A DNA stretch of 64,000 nt from Pseudomonadota bacterium (GTDB taxonomy: Bacteria; Desulfobacterota; Desulfobulbia; Desulfobulbales; Desulfocapsaceae). The position numbers and the translations under genes were made by a program. The notes beneath the pieces were generated by a model. It saw only the letters and a list, made by a program, of their open reading frames with translations. It was not told the DNA's origin and did no database searches. The first letter of the stretch is position 1; every line of letters starts with the position of its first letter. Of the stretch, positions 1 to 8,052 are shown in pieces. Location: contig JAHJKP010000035.1 of NCBI GenBank assembly GCA_018821985.1, forward strand, positions 1 through 64,000, in the 5' to 3' direction.

Positions 1-66
1 ATCTTCGGGTTTCTGGTAGTTGTAGTCAGCAAACAGACGATCCAGTAGTTCTTTTTCAATGGCCAT
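1..66 (-). CDS. IS256-family transposase, N-terminal 22 residues only
   Basis: The first residues are MAIEKELLDRLFADYN, followed by YQKPED, which resembles the N-terminus of IS256-type (mutator) DDE transposases. The start is ATG at 66, with GGAG at 72-75 on the minus strand five bases upstream. The catalytic domain lies outside the window, so activity cannot be judged. Family assignment rests on this short N-terminus plus the IS256-like terminal sequence just upstream. Confidence 0.6.
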   Translation of the reverse strand, partial: MAIEKELLDRLFADYNYQKPED

Positions 67-138
67 ATGAGCTCCTTTTAGAGGGTGGGGCTTGACGTAC
101 CCCTGATTGGCCATTTACACAAACTATTTTACACCCTC
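1..138 (-). mobile_element. Edge of an IS256-family insertion sequence (partial)
   Basis: The element runs off the left edge. It contains the transposase start (66 to 1) and an untranslated end. Read from position 138 inward on the minus strand, the end begins GAGGGTGTAAAATAG and continues to GTGTAAATGG, which resembles the terminal inverted repeats of IS256-family elements. To the right, the reading frame abruptly becomes a deaminase-like protein, consistent with insertion into that gene. The other end, the second inverted repeat and the target duplication cannot be seen, so the boundary at about 138 is an estimate. Confidence 0.6.
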
Positions 139-372
139 TTTACAACAGCTAGTCCATGTGAGCTTTGTGCAAAAAAGGCCTACCACCTTGGGATAAAAGA
201 TATTGTATATATTGACCCTTACCCCGGCATAGCAGAAGAACACATTTTAAATTGTGGTTCGAGCCCACCCTCTCTTACATTGTTCACAGGCGCAATTGGT
301 CGTGCATATACTCAACTTTATGAGCCAATACTTCCATTCAAAGATGAATTAACTATTATAACCAGAGAATAA
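139..372 (+). pseudogene. C-terminal remnant of a zinc-dependent deaminase-like protein, cut by an IS
   Basis: The open frame encodes TTASPCELCAKKA, matching the PCxxC zinc-ligand helix of the cytidine/deoxycytidylate deaminase fold, followed by GIKDIVYIDPYPG and a C-terminal segment with LFTGAIGRAY. The upstream HxE half of the active site is missing, because the sequence left of about 138 belongs to the IS end. A GTG at 85 keeps the frame open through the IS end, but that start is probably accidental. Some deaminases of this general class act in phage defence or nucleotide salvage; which one this was cannot be told from the remnant. Confidence 0.55.
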
Positions 373-441
373 CCCAACAAAATAATTAACCAGACGGCTA
401 GAACATCTGCGGCCCTACGGGAATAGCCACGAGGAGTAAAA

Positions 442-482
442 GGGGTCAGGAGTAAAATTAAATCTAATTTTACTCTGACCCC
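442..482. repeat. REP-like palindrome 1
   Basis: A long imperfect inverted repeat: GGGGTCAG(G)AGTAAAATTA, a short spacer, then TAATTTTACTCTGACCCC. The same arms recur at 1553-1590, and GGGGTCAG/CTGACCCC ends recur at 6942-6995. Such palindromes are often mobilised by RAYT (Y1 REP) transposases; none is in this window. Confidence 0.8.
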
Positions 483-498
483 GAATGTTTCGGTGTTT

Positions 499-516
499 CA
501 GAATCCGGGCGTTTAG
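499..516. repeat. 18-bp repeat cagaatccgggcgtttag, copy 1
   Basis: An exact 18-base match to 6900-6917. Here it overlaps the stop codon of the toxin gene at 513-515. Both copies lie next to a GGGGTCAG palindrome, so it is probably part of the same repeat unit. A 12-base portion (gaatccgggcgt) also occurs at 36975. Confidence 0.65.
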
Positions 517-908
517 AACGAGTACTTTGTCAATGGCAAGGGAGTTACTGCTACGGTGTTTTTTAGCCGCTCGAGATTTCCCATTGCAATTTTTGCGTCT
601 TTCTTCGGTGTCTTTCGAGTTTTCTTAATAAATCCATGCAAGAGCACAATGTCGTTGTCTGCTGTTTTGACAAACAGTACCCGGGCCGACTCTTTACCGC
701 AATCTACGCGAAGCTTATAAATGGTTCCCTTGTACCCCCATATCCTGGGGTTCAGAATTTTCAGGCTGTTGCAGCTGTAAATGTCATTCAGTTCAGCATA
801 CGCCTGCATTTTTTTACATATGGCCGCAGCGAGTTTGTCGGAAATCGTATTCAAAAAGACTTCGAACTCTGGTAAGTCATTATGCTCGTGTATATTTAGT
901 ATCTTCAT
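513..908 (-). CDS. RelE/Gp49-like (HigB-type) toxin-family protein, no partner seen
   Basis: 131 residues. The core contains WGYKGTIYKLRVDCG, RVLFVK and a VLLHGFIKKTRKTP stretch, which is characteristic of the phage-derived Gp49-like/HigB group of the RelE superfamily. These toxins are ribosome-dependent mRNA interferases neutralised by an HTH antitoxin, usually encoded immediately downstream. Here the gene is followed after 30 bases by a REP-like palindrome and no antitoxin frame. The last ~20 residues look atypical and the stop codon lies inside a repeat, so the 3' end may have been altered. Start ATG at 908 lacks a clear Shine-Dalgarno. Function is inferred from family only. Confidence 0.65.
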   Translation of the reverse strand: MKILNIHEHNDLPEFEVFLNTISDKLAAAICKKMQAYAELNDIYSCNSLKILNPRIWGYKGTIYKLRVDCGKESARVLFVKTADNDIVLLHGFIKKTRKTPKKDAKIAMGNLERLKNTVAVTPLPLTKYSF

Positions 909-1093
909 GTGGCAAATGGGTGTTAGTGTTGAGGTAACTAATCATATATCTTTATGTCGAATTGTTTCTTGTGTTTCGTACTAAAGAAGTAATTCAACGG
1001 GACCGCCTGATAGGCCGCCCATTCATTGGGCGTTGGCGCCTAAGTGGATTGCGTTTCAGTTTTGAGAAAATTTTGAATTTAAAGGATTTAAAC

Positions 1094-1495
1094 ATGAATT
1101 ATTTCAGATCTTCTATGTTTTTAATATTGTTGCTTTTATCTGGAGATGCTATGGCAACGGGGAGAAACTCCAGCGTTTCTTTCGTGAATAATTCTGAAAA
1201 ATTACTCACGTGCGGCACACACACCGATAATGATTATACACCTTTCATTAGACTGCAGCCTGGCAGTTCGAAACATTTTGAAAATTTCAAACTTGGTTCT
1301 CAAGTGCGATGCTCGACCGAGGTAGATAAGACTGCGCATTCATCAACAATGCTCACTTATTTTAGCGTAAACACAGAAGGAGTATATGAATTACTTCAAG
1401 AAAGAGTGGCTTGTGAAACATGCCCTTCAAAAATTAGATGGGCAACGATAGTCACCTTTCCAAATGGTGAGGCTCATTACACAAAATGGAAATAA
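1094..1495 (+). CDS. Small secreted Cys-containing protein of unknown function
   Basis: I do not recognise a family. Starting at ATG 1094 (preceded by AAAGGA at 1081-1086), the 133-residue product has an N-terminal signal peptide: a hydrophobic run FLILLLLSG, then DAMATG as a plausible cleavage region. The mature part has Cys in LLTCGTH, QVRCSTE and VACETCPS, suggesting disulfides and a periplasmic or extracellular location. The frame extends upstream to 962, but those residues would bury the signal peptide, so 1094 is preferred. It lies between repeats and a toxin-type gene and may be accessory DNA. Confidence 0.6.
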   Translation: MNYFRSSMFLILLLLSGDAMATGRNSSVSFVNNSEKLLTCGTHTDNDYTPFIRLQPGSSKHFENFKLGSQVRCSTEVDKTAHSSTMLTYFSVNTEGVYELLQERVACETCPSKIRWATIVTFPNGEAHYTKWK

Positions 1496-1552
1496 TCCTA
1501 AGATGTTAAAAGGTAACATCAAATGCTCCTGATAAGGTGTAGGATTAAAAGC

Positions 1553-1590
1553 GATCAGAGTAAAATTAAATATAATTTTACTCTGACCCC
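1553..1590. repeat. REP-like palindrome 2
   Basis: Inverted repeat GATCAGAGTAAAATTA / TAATTTTACTCTGACCCC, nearly identical to the palindrome at 442-482. The two copies bracket the toxin gene and the small secreted protein gene. Confidence 0.8.
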
Positions 1591-1718
1591 AAATATTTCA
1601 CATCTTATTACCTAAAATAAAATGTAATAATAGAGGTTCCCTATAATTACGCTATCAATAGCCAATATTTCAAACTATTGGGTATTGGTAACTTATTGAT
1701 ATTCCAAAGAGACATTTC

Positions 1719-2753
1719 TTGAAACAATCCTTTTACGATCTCAATCATTCTGATCTGGAAACGGTTCTCAATCAGAATGAGTTAAACTGCTCAGCAGCGG
1801 CGATTCTTTTTAACTGGCATTACAAGAAAAAAGAAGAGGCTCAATGCCATGAGAAAATTGCCAAAGGCTCATTGGCCTTTTTTCAGAATAATTTCGACTT
1901 TTCTCTCCCCGAAATCGAGACGGTTCATGAGTCAGAAGATCGGACCGTAAAATTCCTCTTCAAGCTTCAAGACAATCACACGATTGAAACCGTCCTTCTT
2001 CCCTTCCATAATAAATATTCGATCTGCCTGTCCTCACAGGTCGGCTGTGCCATGAATTGCTCTTTTTGTTCCACCGGAACCCAGGGATTTACCAGAAATC
2101 TGGCTACCAGTGAAATTGTCGGCCAGTTTCTCCAGGCCTGGCGCTGGCTTGCGAAAAACAGGCCGGGAGAAGAGCGAATTTTAAATATTGTTTTTATGGG
2201 ACAGGGTGAACCCTTACATAATTTTGATGCCGTCAAAAAAGCGTGCGAGATATTTTTATCACAACACGGAACTTCCATTGGTGTGCAAAAAATCACCATA
2301 TCAACGGCTGGCTATATTCCCGGACTCAAAAGATGGAGCCGGGAAATTCCCGGCGTGAACCTGGCGCTCTCTCTTCATTCACCCTTTGCAGAAAAGAGAA
2401 ATCAACTGATGCCCATCAATATGAAATATCCACTGGATGCAGTCCTGGCCCATATTGACCAGATACCTTTACATAAAAAACAATTTATCACCTATGAATA
2501 TATCCTGATAAAGGATTTTAATGATTCTGCGGATGATGCTCAAAAATTAGGAACGGTACTGGCCGGTAAAAGTGCTTATATTAACCTGATTCCTTTTAAC
2601 TCCTTCCCGGGATCACAGTATCAGCGTCCGGATCTGGATAAAGTTGAGAGGTTTAAAGAGGTTTTAGATACCTTTAAAATTCCGACCTTAATACGAAGTG
2701 CCAAAGGCGATGATGTATCAGCCGCATGCGGACAACTCAATTCCAAGAATTAA
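1719..2753 (+). CDS. rlmN: 23S rRNA (adenine-C2)-methyltransferase RlmN-type radical SAM protein
   Basis: 344 residues. The radical-SAM cluster motif CxxxCxxC is visible as CAMNCSFC followed by STGTQGF, and the C-terminal SAACGQL carries the Cys that resolves the methylated intermediate in RlmN/Cfr enzymes. RlmN methylates C2 of A2503 in 23S rRNA, and A37 of some tRNAs, using S-adenosylmethionine. The N-terminal helical RNA-binding segment is present, so length and domain order fit the family. The start is taken as TTG at 1719 with AAAGAGA just upstream; no better ATG exists before the conserved region. Confidence 0.9.
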   Translation: MKQSFYDLNHSDLETVLNQNELNCSAAAILFNWHYKKKEEAQCHEKIAKGSLAFFQNNFDFSLPEIETVHESEDRTVKFLFKLQDNHTIETVLLPFHNKYSICLSSQVGCAMNCSFCSTGTQGFTRNLATSEIVGQFLQAWRWLAKNRPGEERILNIVFMGQGEPLHNFDAVKKACEIFLSQHGTSIGVQKITISTAGYIPGLKRWSREIPGVNLALSLHSPFAEKRNQLMPINMKYPLDAVLAHIDQIPLHKKQFITYEYILIKDFNDSADDAQKLGTVLAGKSAYINLIPFNSFPGSQYQRPDLDKVERFKEVLDTFKIPTLIRSAKGDDVSAACGQLNSKN

Positions 2754-2808
2754 AGAGCCAGCCAGTGCAGGTGCATGCAGCCGGACCCAGTTCACAGATT
2801 AGAAGACA

Positions 2809-3456
2809 ATGAAAATAGCATTATTCAGCGATACCCATGCCTTACATGAGCAAATCAACATTCCGGACGCAGATATTTTAATTTTTGCCGGTGACATGAC
2901 CCATTGCAGAACCGCCAGGGATCTTGCGGACTTTAATCGTTTCCTGGGATCTCTGCCTCATAGGCATAAAATCGTGGTGGGCGGCAACCACGATCACAGG
3001 CTTGCCCATGATCCGGTAAAAGCCAGACTGCAACTCTCGGCAGCGATCTATCTTCTCGATGAATTTGTGGTCATCTCCGGGATTAAAATATACGGAGCAC
3101 CCTGGCAGCCCTTATTTAACGACCGGGCCTGTGATGCCTTTGCCCTACCGCGGGGAAAAGCGCTGAAAGAAAAATGGGATCTGATCCCGCCTGATGTCGA
3201 TATCTTGGTAACGCACACCCCTCCGGCCGGCATTCTCGATCAGGACGGTCCCGTCGCCCATGGCTGTTCGGACCTCACCGCCGCCGTGGCCGCAATCAAA
3301 CCCAGGTATCATATCTTCGGCCATATCCACAGCAATCACGGAATGATCAAATACGGCTCCACAACGTATATAAACTGCAACGTCCAGGGAGAAAACGGTG
3401 AGTTACGATCCGCACTCCTGCTTGATTATGAGTCAGGTGAACTCCTGAAGAGTTGA
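2809..3456 (+). CDS. Calcineurin-like metallophosphoesterase
   Basis: 215 residues with all the signature blocks of the metallophosphoesterase fold in order: FSDTH, FAGDMTH, GGNHDH, THTPP and FGHIH. These supply the two-metal site. The short compact form resembles the MPPED1/239FB-like group of small phosphodiesterases; the substrate cannot be read from sequence. It is 55 bases downstream of rlmN on the same strand and may be co-transcribed. ATG 2809 follows AGAAGACA, a modest ribosome-binding site. Confidence 0.85.
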   Translation: MKIALFSDTHALHEQINIPDADILIFAGDMTHCRTARDLADFNRFLGSLPHRHKIVVGGNHDHRLAHDPVKARLQLSAAIYLLDEFVVISGIKIYGAPWQPLFNDRACDAFALPRGKALKEKWDLIPPDVDILVTHTPPAGILDQDGPVAHGCSDLTAAVAAIKPRYHIFGHIHSNHGMIKYGSTTYINCNVQGENGELRSALLLDYESGELLKS

Positions 3457-3581
3457 AGTCTATGAAGAACACAATGAAGCGGCAACAATCGCATGGAAGG
3501 GGGCCGACCCCAGACTGTTTAATGAAGTGGGATATCCCTGATCAATGACAATGCAATTACCCTCATAAAAAAAGACAAACT

Positions 3582-5015
3582 ATGACTGATTCCAACTTCT
3601 CCAGCCTTCCTCTTTCCAAGGCGATGCTCCATAACCTCGATGAAATCGGGTTTAAAGCAATGACCCCTGTTCAGGCCGAAAGTCTTCCCCATATTTTAAA
3701 AAATTGTGATGTTATTGTCCAGGCCAAGACAGGTAGCGGGAAGACAGCCGCATTTGGACTTGGGGTACTGCACAAACTTCATGTTAAAAAATTCAGAGTC
3801 CAATCTCTTATTCTCTGCCCGACCCGAGAACTGGCGGATCAGGTAGCCAAAGAATTACGTCGTCTAGCCCAGGCTACCCATAATGTTAAGATACTGACTC
3901 TTTGCGGTGGGGCTGCCTTTGCCCCTCAATATGAATCGATACTGCATGGGGCTCATATCATTGTCGGAACTCCCGGGCGGGTGTTGCAGCATCTGGATAA
4001 AGAACATCTTTCTTTGAAAGATCTGGAGACACTGGTCCTTGACGAAGCTGACCGTATGCTCGATATGGGATTTATTGACGACATCAATAGAATTATTGCC
4101 CATGCGCCTGAAAATCGTCAGACCTTGCTCTTTTCAGCCACCTATCCTGAAAAGATCATGAAATTAAGTTCTGCCGTTCAAAAAGACGCCCTTAACATTC
4201 AAACCATTTCCGGGGAACAGGCGAATAAGATTACGGAATACTTCTACGAAGTGGCCCACGACAAGAAGACTTCAATGCTTATCAAGGCTATTGCCCATCA
4301 CAAACCCCAAAATATCCTGGTTTTCTGCAATACAAAAGCAGAGACACAAGATGTTGCTGATGCCTTATCTGCTGCCGGCATTGATGCCCTGGCTATTCAC
4401 GGCGACCTGGAGCAGTATCAACGAACCGATGTTCTTGTCCGCTTTGCCAACAAAAGTTGTTCCGTACTGGTGGCAACAGATGTGGCGGCCAGAGGGCTTG
4501 ATATTAAAGAACTTGAGATGGTGGTTAATTACGATATACCCCAGGATGAAGAGACGTATACCCACCGTATCGGCAGGACAGGACGTGCCGGCAAAGAGGG
4601 CTTGGCTATTACCCTCTTTACCGACCATCAAGCATTTGCAATGGGAAACTATCGCAATACAACGCGCAGATCTGATGATATTAACAAGCTGAATAAGGTT
4701 GAAGATGTCACCCTGACCCCACCAAATGTCACCATTGTTTTAGAGGGCGGGAAAAAGGACAAAATGCGGCCTGGCGATATTCTGGGAGCACTCACGGGTG
4801 AAGCTGGTATTGAAGGTAAATATGTGGGTAAAATAGATATCTATGATCGACAAAGCTATGTTGCAATTGAGCGCAGTATGGTTAAAAAAGCGTATTCTTA
4901 TCTGAAGAACGGCAAGATTAAAGGACGCACATTTCCAGTCTGGCTCTTTTCTGAAAAGAATTCAGGCACTGGTGACAAGAAAAAAAAGGTCAAGGCCCCC
5001 AGAAAGCAATATTAA
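3582..5015 (+). CDS. dbpA: ATP-dependent DEAD-box RNA helicase DbpA
   Basis: 477 residues. The N-terminal Q-motif region, Walker A AKTGSGKT (about residue 50), PTRELA, DEAD within VLDEADRMLDMGF, SAT, and the helicase C motifs GLDIKELE and HRIGRTGRAG are all present. The last ~75 residues (RPGDILGAL... to VWLF) form the DbpA C-terminal RNA-binding domain, which in E. coli recognises hairpin 92 of 23S rRNA during 50S assembly. A Lys-rich tail follows. With rlmN nearby this makes a small rRNA-maturation neighbourhood. Confidence 0.93.
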   Translation: MTDSNFSSLPLSKAMLHNLDEIGFKAMTPVQAESLPHILKNCDVIVQAKTGSGKTAAFGLGVLHKLHVKKFRVQSLILCPTRELADQVAKELRRLAQATHNVKILTLCGGAAFAPQYESILHGAHIIVGTPGRVLQHLDKEHLSLKDLETLVLDEADRMLDMGFIDDINRIIAHAPENRQTLLFSATYPEKIMKLSSAVQKDALNIQTISGEQANKITEYFYEVAHDKKTSMLIKAIAHHKPQNILVFCNTKAETQDVADALSAAGIDALAIHGDLEQYQRTDVLVRFANKSCSVLVATDVAARGLDIKELEMVVNYDIPQDEETYTHRIGRTGRAGKEGLAITLFTDHQAFAMGNYRNTTRRSDDINKLNKVEDVTLTPPNVTIVLEGGKKDKMRPGDILGALTGEAGIEGKYVGKIDIYDRQSYVAIERSMVKKAYSYLKNGKIKGRTFPVWLFSEKNSGTGDKKKKVKAPRKQY

Positions 5016-5277
5016 GTCAGGTATCATGGAGTTCACTTTCAATTTTCCTCCCCGACACGATACAAAGCTACAATCCAAGCCAGTTGGGGTCTGGACATGC
5101 TAACCGGTCACAAGTACACCATAGCAGGAAATCGCGATCTGTTTCAGCGTTCATTCTACAACAGTAAGCCGGGCTGTAAGACAAAAGTACAAGGTGTCGA
5201 TGCTTGATTGCAAGACCTGACCCCATTCATTTGAAAAAACTGTTAACATTTGGGTTTTAAATGGGATACTATTTCAC

Positions 5278-6150
5278 ATGGAAAAATTAAAATTAATAGC
5301 AATGAGTGGAGCCTCTGGTTTTGTCGGTTCCGACATGTGTCGCAAATTCAAAAATAACGGCTGGGAAATAATCGCCTTGGGCCGTAGGGAATTTGCCCTG
5401 CCAACAGAGGAACTTGCCAAACGTCTGCAGGGAGTGGACGTTATTGTGAACCTTGCCGGGGCACCGGTGATCAGTCGTTGGACCGAAGAGTATAAAAAAG
5501 TCATCTACGAGAGCAGGATACCCCTGACCAGAAAGCTGGTAACCGCCTGCAAATTATTGAATAATCCCCCTCGTCTGTTTCTCTCAACTTCTGCCATTGG
5601 TTGCTATTCTGCAACAGGTACCCACACCGAAGTGGACAACATTCTTGCTGATGATTTCCTGGGCCACCTGACCCGAGACTGGGAGCAGAAGGCATTGCGG
5701 GCAAAGGAGTTTGGTTGCCGTACAGTTGTTTTTCGTCTCGGGGTAGTTCTGGGACAGGGCGGAGGTGCCTTGGCGAAAATGCTTCTCCCTTTCAAGCTAG
5801 GGCTTGGAGGAACCATAGGTAATGGCAGTCAGCCTTTTTCCTGGGTGCATATAAAAGATCTGACCCGGGCTTTTGAGGCTGCAATTAATGACTCAACGTA
5901 TGAGGGGGTCTATAATCTGACCGCCCCCCATCCTACCACCAATCTCGGCTTGACCAAGGCGCTCGGCAGAGCCCTGTCAAGGCCCACTATTTTTCCAGTT
6001 CCTGAGTTTGCTCTCCGTTTGATGTACGGTGAGGGAGCGCAGGTACTCACCTCCGGGCAGACCGTGCTCCCCAAAAGGTTGCTGGACAGCGGCTTTCAGT
6101 TTGATTTCCCTTCTATCGAAGAAGCAGTTACTGACTGCTTGAAATCGTAG
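5278..6150 (+). CDS. TIGR01777 family NAD(P)-binding epimerase-like protein
   Basis: 290 residues. The N-terminal Rossmann motif GASGFVGS (residues ~11-18) and the LAGAPV, STSAIGCY, FRLGVVLG and FSWVHIKDL blocks are typical of the TIGR01777 (YfcH/SDR39U1-like) extended short-chain dehydrogenases. The C-terminal DUF1731 region with LPKRLLDSGFQFDFP is also present. The physiological substrate of this family is not established. The stop is 11 bases before the next gene, indicating an operon with the DNA repair fusion downstream. ATG 5278 was chosen because the Rossmann strand begins soon after. Confidence 0.88.
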   Translation: MEKLKLIAMSGASGFVGSDMCRKFKNNGWEIIALGRREFALPTEELAKRLQGVDVIVNLAGAPVISRWTEEYKKVIYESRIPLTRKLVTACKLLNNPPRLFLSTSAIGCYSATGTHTEVDNILADDFLGHLTRDWEQKALRAKEFGCRTVVFRLGVVLGQGGGALAKMLLPFKLGLGGTIGNGSQPFSWVHIKDLTRAFEAAINDSTYEGVYNLTAPHPTTNLGLTKALGRALSRPTIFPVPEFALRLMYGEGAQVLTSGQTVLPKRLLDSGFQFDFPSIEEAVTDCLKS

Positions 6151-6161
6151 TCACGACTTTT

Positions 6162-6875
6162 ATGCGGATTTGGGATATTGACCCAGGTTTTTTAAATGCC
6201 CAGAGTCTGTTGGGAGAACATCGCGAACTGCATGGTATTCATTCAATTATCAGCCAAGGAAAATCTGGCTATTCCCGCCATCCCGAAACACTGCGCTGGG
6301 TTTCTCATTTACCTGCTTTGGTAATTCGCCATGAGTTACTGGTTGAAGAGATGAAACTCAGGGGATTTAATCACCATAGTCCACTTGAGAGGATTGAGAG
6401 CAGTATAGATTGGCCACCTGTTTTTGTTGACCAGCCCGCGGCACAGTATAGGCTGTTGCATGGAAAGTATATTGAAAAAAAACAGGGGCGTATTTCTTTA
6501 CCCAAAAATATTCAGGAATTATGGGCTTCACATAAGTATTCGGTCATGGCCAGAGACCCTGCTACCTGTAAAAAGATCGGTCAGTTGGTTGCGTCTGGAG
6601 AGATTTCTTTCGGTAACTTATCGGAAAAATTAGTGCTGCTTATGCGTATTTCGCCTACCCCTGGACGTCTGGTAAATGCTGTCTCTCACATGTGGGGATA
6701 TGTGGCCCATCATTCGCAGGTTGATCCCCAGAAATTAACAACCAGTGAACTGCTCCAGGAAATTCAGGAGAAGTCGCAGACGTATAATGTCGACTATCTG
6801 CTTCGCTCCACTGCTCTTGGTGAATTAAAGTTGTGGTGTAACTCAACAGTTACAGTTTGGGAGTTAACTGAATAA
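6162..6875 (+). CDS. Pyrimidine dimer DNA glycosylase (T4 endonuclease V-like) fused to DUF1722
   Basis: 237 residues in two parts. Residues 1 to ~75 match the pyrimidine-dimer DNA glycosylase family (MRIWDIDPGFL, LLGEHRELHGI, GYSRHPETLRWV, HELLVEEM, HHSPL), enzymes that excise UV-induced dimers and nick the abasic site. From about residue 100, YRLLHGKYIEKKQGR and WASHKYSVMARDP resemble DUF1722, a domain often found near photolyase genes. The pairing suggests a UV-damage repair role in the cytoplasm. It is tightly coupled to the upstream TIGR01777 gene. The DUF1722 role is unknown. Confidence 0.8.
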   Translation: MRIWDIDPGFLNAQSLLGEHRELHGIHSIISQGKSGYSRHPETLRWVSHLPALVIRHELLVEEMKLRGFNHHSPLERIESSIDWPPVFVDQPAAQYRLLHGKYIEKKQGRISLPKNIQELWASHKYSVMARDPATCKKIGQLVASGEISFGNLSEKLVLLMRISPTPGRLVNAVSHMWGYVAHHSQVDPQKLTTSELLQEIQEKSQTYNVDYLLRSTALGELKLWCNSTVTVWELTE

Positions 6876-6899
6876 ATAGGGGGGAGCACGATAGAATGC

Positions 6900-6917
6900 C
6901 AGAATCCGGGCGTTTAG
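6900..6917. repeat. 18-bp repeat cagaatccgggcgtttag, copy 2
   Basis: Identical to 499-516. As at the first site it sits close to a GGGGTCAG-ended palindrome. Confidence 0.65.
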
Positions 6918-6941
6918 GAAGAGGGAAATAATCGGGGAAAT

Positions 6942-6995
6942 AATCGGGGTCAGACCACATTTTACTTTTCAGATAAACGTGGCCTGACCCCGATT
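6942..6995. repeat. REP-like palindrome 3
   Basis: Inverted repeat AATCGGGGTCAG-A-CCAC ... GTGG-C-CTGACCCCGATT with a central ~20-base loop. Its outer arms match the ends of palindromes 1 and 2, but its stem interior is different. It lies just after the stop of the DNA repair gene. Confidence 0.75.
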
Positions 6996-7402
6996 GTCAC
7001 AAGAAAAGGCAAAAGTCACTAGAACCAGAAAAGAACTACCAATCCGGGGTTTCGTTATGAACGAGGCTCCAGATTTTTATATTTAAAGCGATTTAACGAA
7101 GTTAAGGAATTTAAGGTGTCCCCCATTGTCCCCTTGGCCCTTGTCCTTATCCTACTTGATAATACTTATCATGGATATCCCCAGAGATCTCCACAAAAAG
7201 AAATTTCGAAGCCTACAAGTAGCCCCCTCCCCCTTTTCAAGTGTACTAAATGGTTATAGCATCAAACATTCAATGACAGCAGTGGCTACGAAGGCCGTTA
7301 AGTATGCCATGCTAGTATATTTATATTCATTTTCTGTAACGGCTCTCTCCCTTGAAGCAAGGACCAACCACATTTCAGGTAGAATAAGCAAGGAGGCAAA
7401 AC

Positions 7403-7921
7403 ATGCATACAAATCGTAGGACCAACAAACGACATGCTACTCCGGGGCTGATATCCAGTATCTGGAATGGAGAATCTGCCTGCATTGGCATTATTGAAGA
7501 TGTATCAGCCACCGGGATTCGAATATCTCAAATTCCGTCACATTTTATTGAGCAATCCAGAAAATGTTTCATCATCGTGCATGGTCCTCTCCAGGATTTC
7601 AAACTCATGTTGCAAGCCAGGTGGAAATCTGAAACTAAAAAAGAAACGGATCAAATGATAGGCTATAAAATTGTTAAACCGACACTCAACTGGAAGAATT
7701 TTCTAGCAGTAACCCTTGCGACAACAGAATTAAATGACAGTCTCCCTTTAGATAAATCAAGACCGATATTCAAAAGAAGAATCAATAATGAAGGACAAGA
7801 TCCTTATAGCATAGCTCTCTTCCTTGCAGCATTACTCACTGACAAAACTTTTTCTCAAGGGAAAAGAGGTGATGGAAAAAGTGGGGTCAGTCATCAATGT
7901 GGGACACCAAAGATTTTTTAA
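7403..7921 (+). CDS. PilZ-domain protein
   Basis: 172 residues. The N-terminus has RRTNKRHAT, the RxxxR c-di-GMP motif, and EDVSATGIRIS, which matches the [D/N]xSxxG motif, about 30 residues later; together these define PilZ domains. The protein therefore probably binds cyclic di-GMP. The C-terminal third has no recognised domain. A strong ribosome-binding site (AAGGAGG at ~7390) precedes ATG 7403. The next gene encodes a Cys-rich two-CW protein; the adjacency suggests, but does not prove, a shared role in surface or motility control. Confidence 0.82.
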   Translation: MHTNRRTNKRHATPGLISSIWNGESACIGIIEDVSATGIRISQIPSHFIEQSRKCFIIVHGPLQDFKLMLQARWKSETKKETDQMIGYKIVKPTLNWKNFLAVTLATTELNDSLPLDKSRPIFKRRINNEGQDPYSIALFLAALLTDKTFSQGKRGDGKSGVSHQCGTPKIF

Positions 7922-8052
7922 AATTCAACTGCTTCTGATCGGAAGAGAACAGACAGCTCTTGCTGGTGAAAGATTTTCTGGAGAATGGATTGGTGAAAAG
8001 GTGGTGAAGTTCGGTCAAATCTTTTATTCACGATGAATGGAGGGAAGAGTTC

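Larger units (their letters stand above)
6876..7402. other. 527-base intergenic stretch with repeats, no gene supported
   Basis: It contains the second copy of the 18-bp repeat (6900-6917), a short direct repeat of ataatcgggg, and the palindrome at 6942-6995. A frame from 7126 (GTG) to 7419 has no ribosome-binding site, no recognisable domain, and overlaps the well-supported PilZ gene start. I see no RNA gene. Confidence 0.6.

Noticed and set aside
3449-3541. Short open frame VYEEHNEAATIAWKGADP between the metallophosphoesterase and dbpA
   Set aside because: It looks protein-like but has no start and only about 30 codons. It may be a gene relic, but I cannot name it or support it.
5016-5277. 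Intergenic segment with a half REP motif (gacctgacccc) and a short open frame (LDMLTGHKYTIAGNR)
   Set aside because: No start, no recognised family, and only one arm of the palindrome, so not reported as a gene or repeat.
7126-7419. 97-codon frame before the PilZ gene
   Set aside because: GTG start without a ribosome-binding site, no recognisable features, and overlap with the better-supported PilZ gene.
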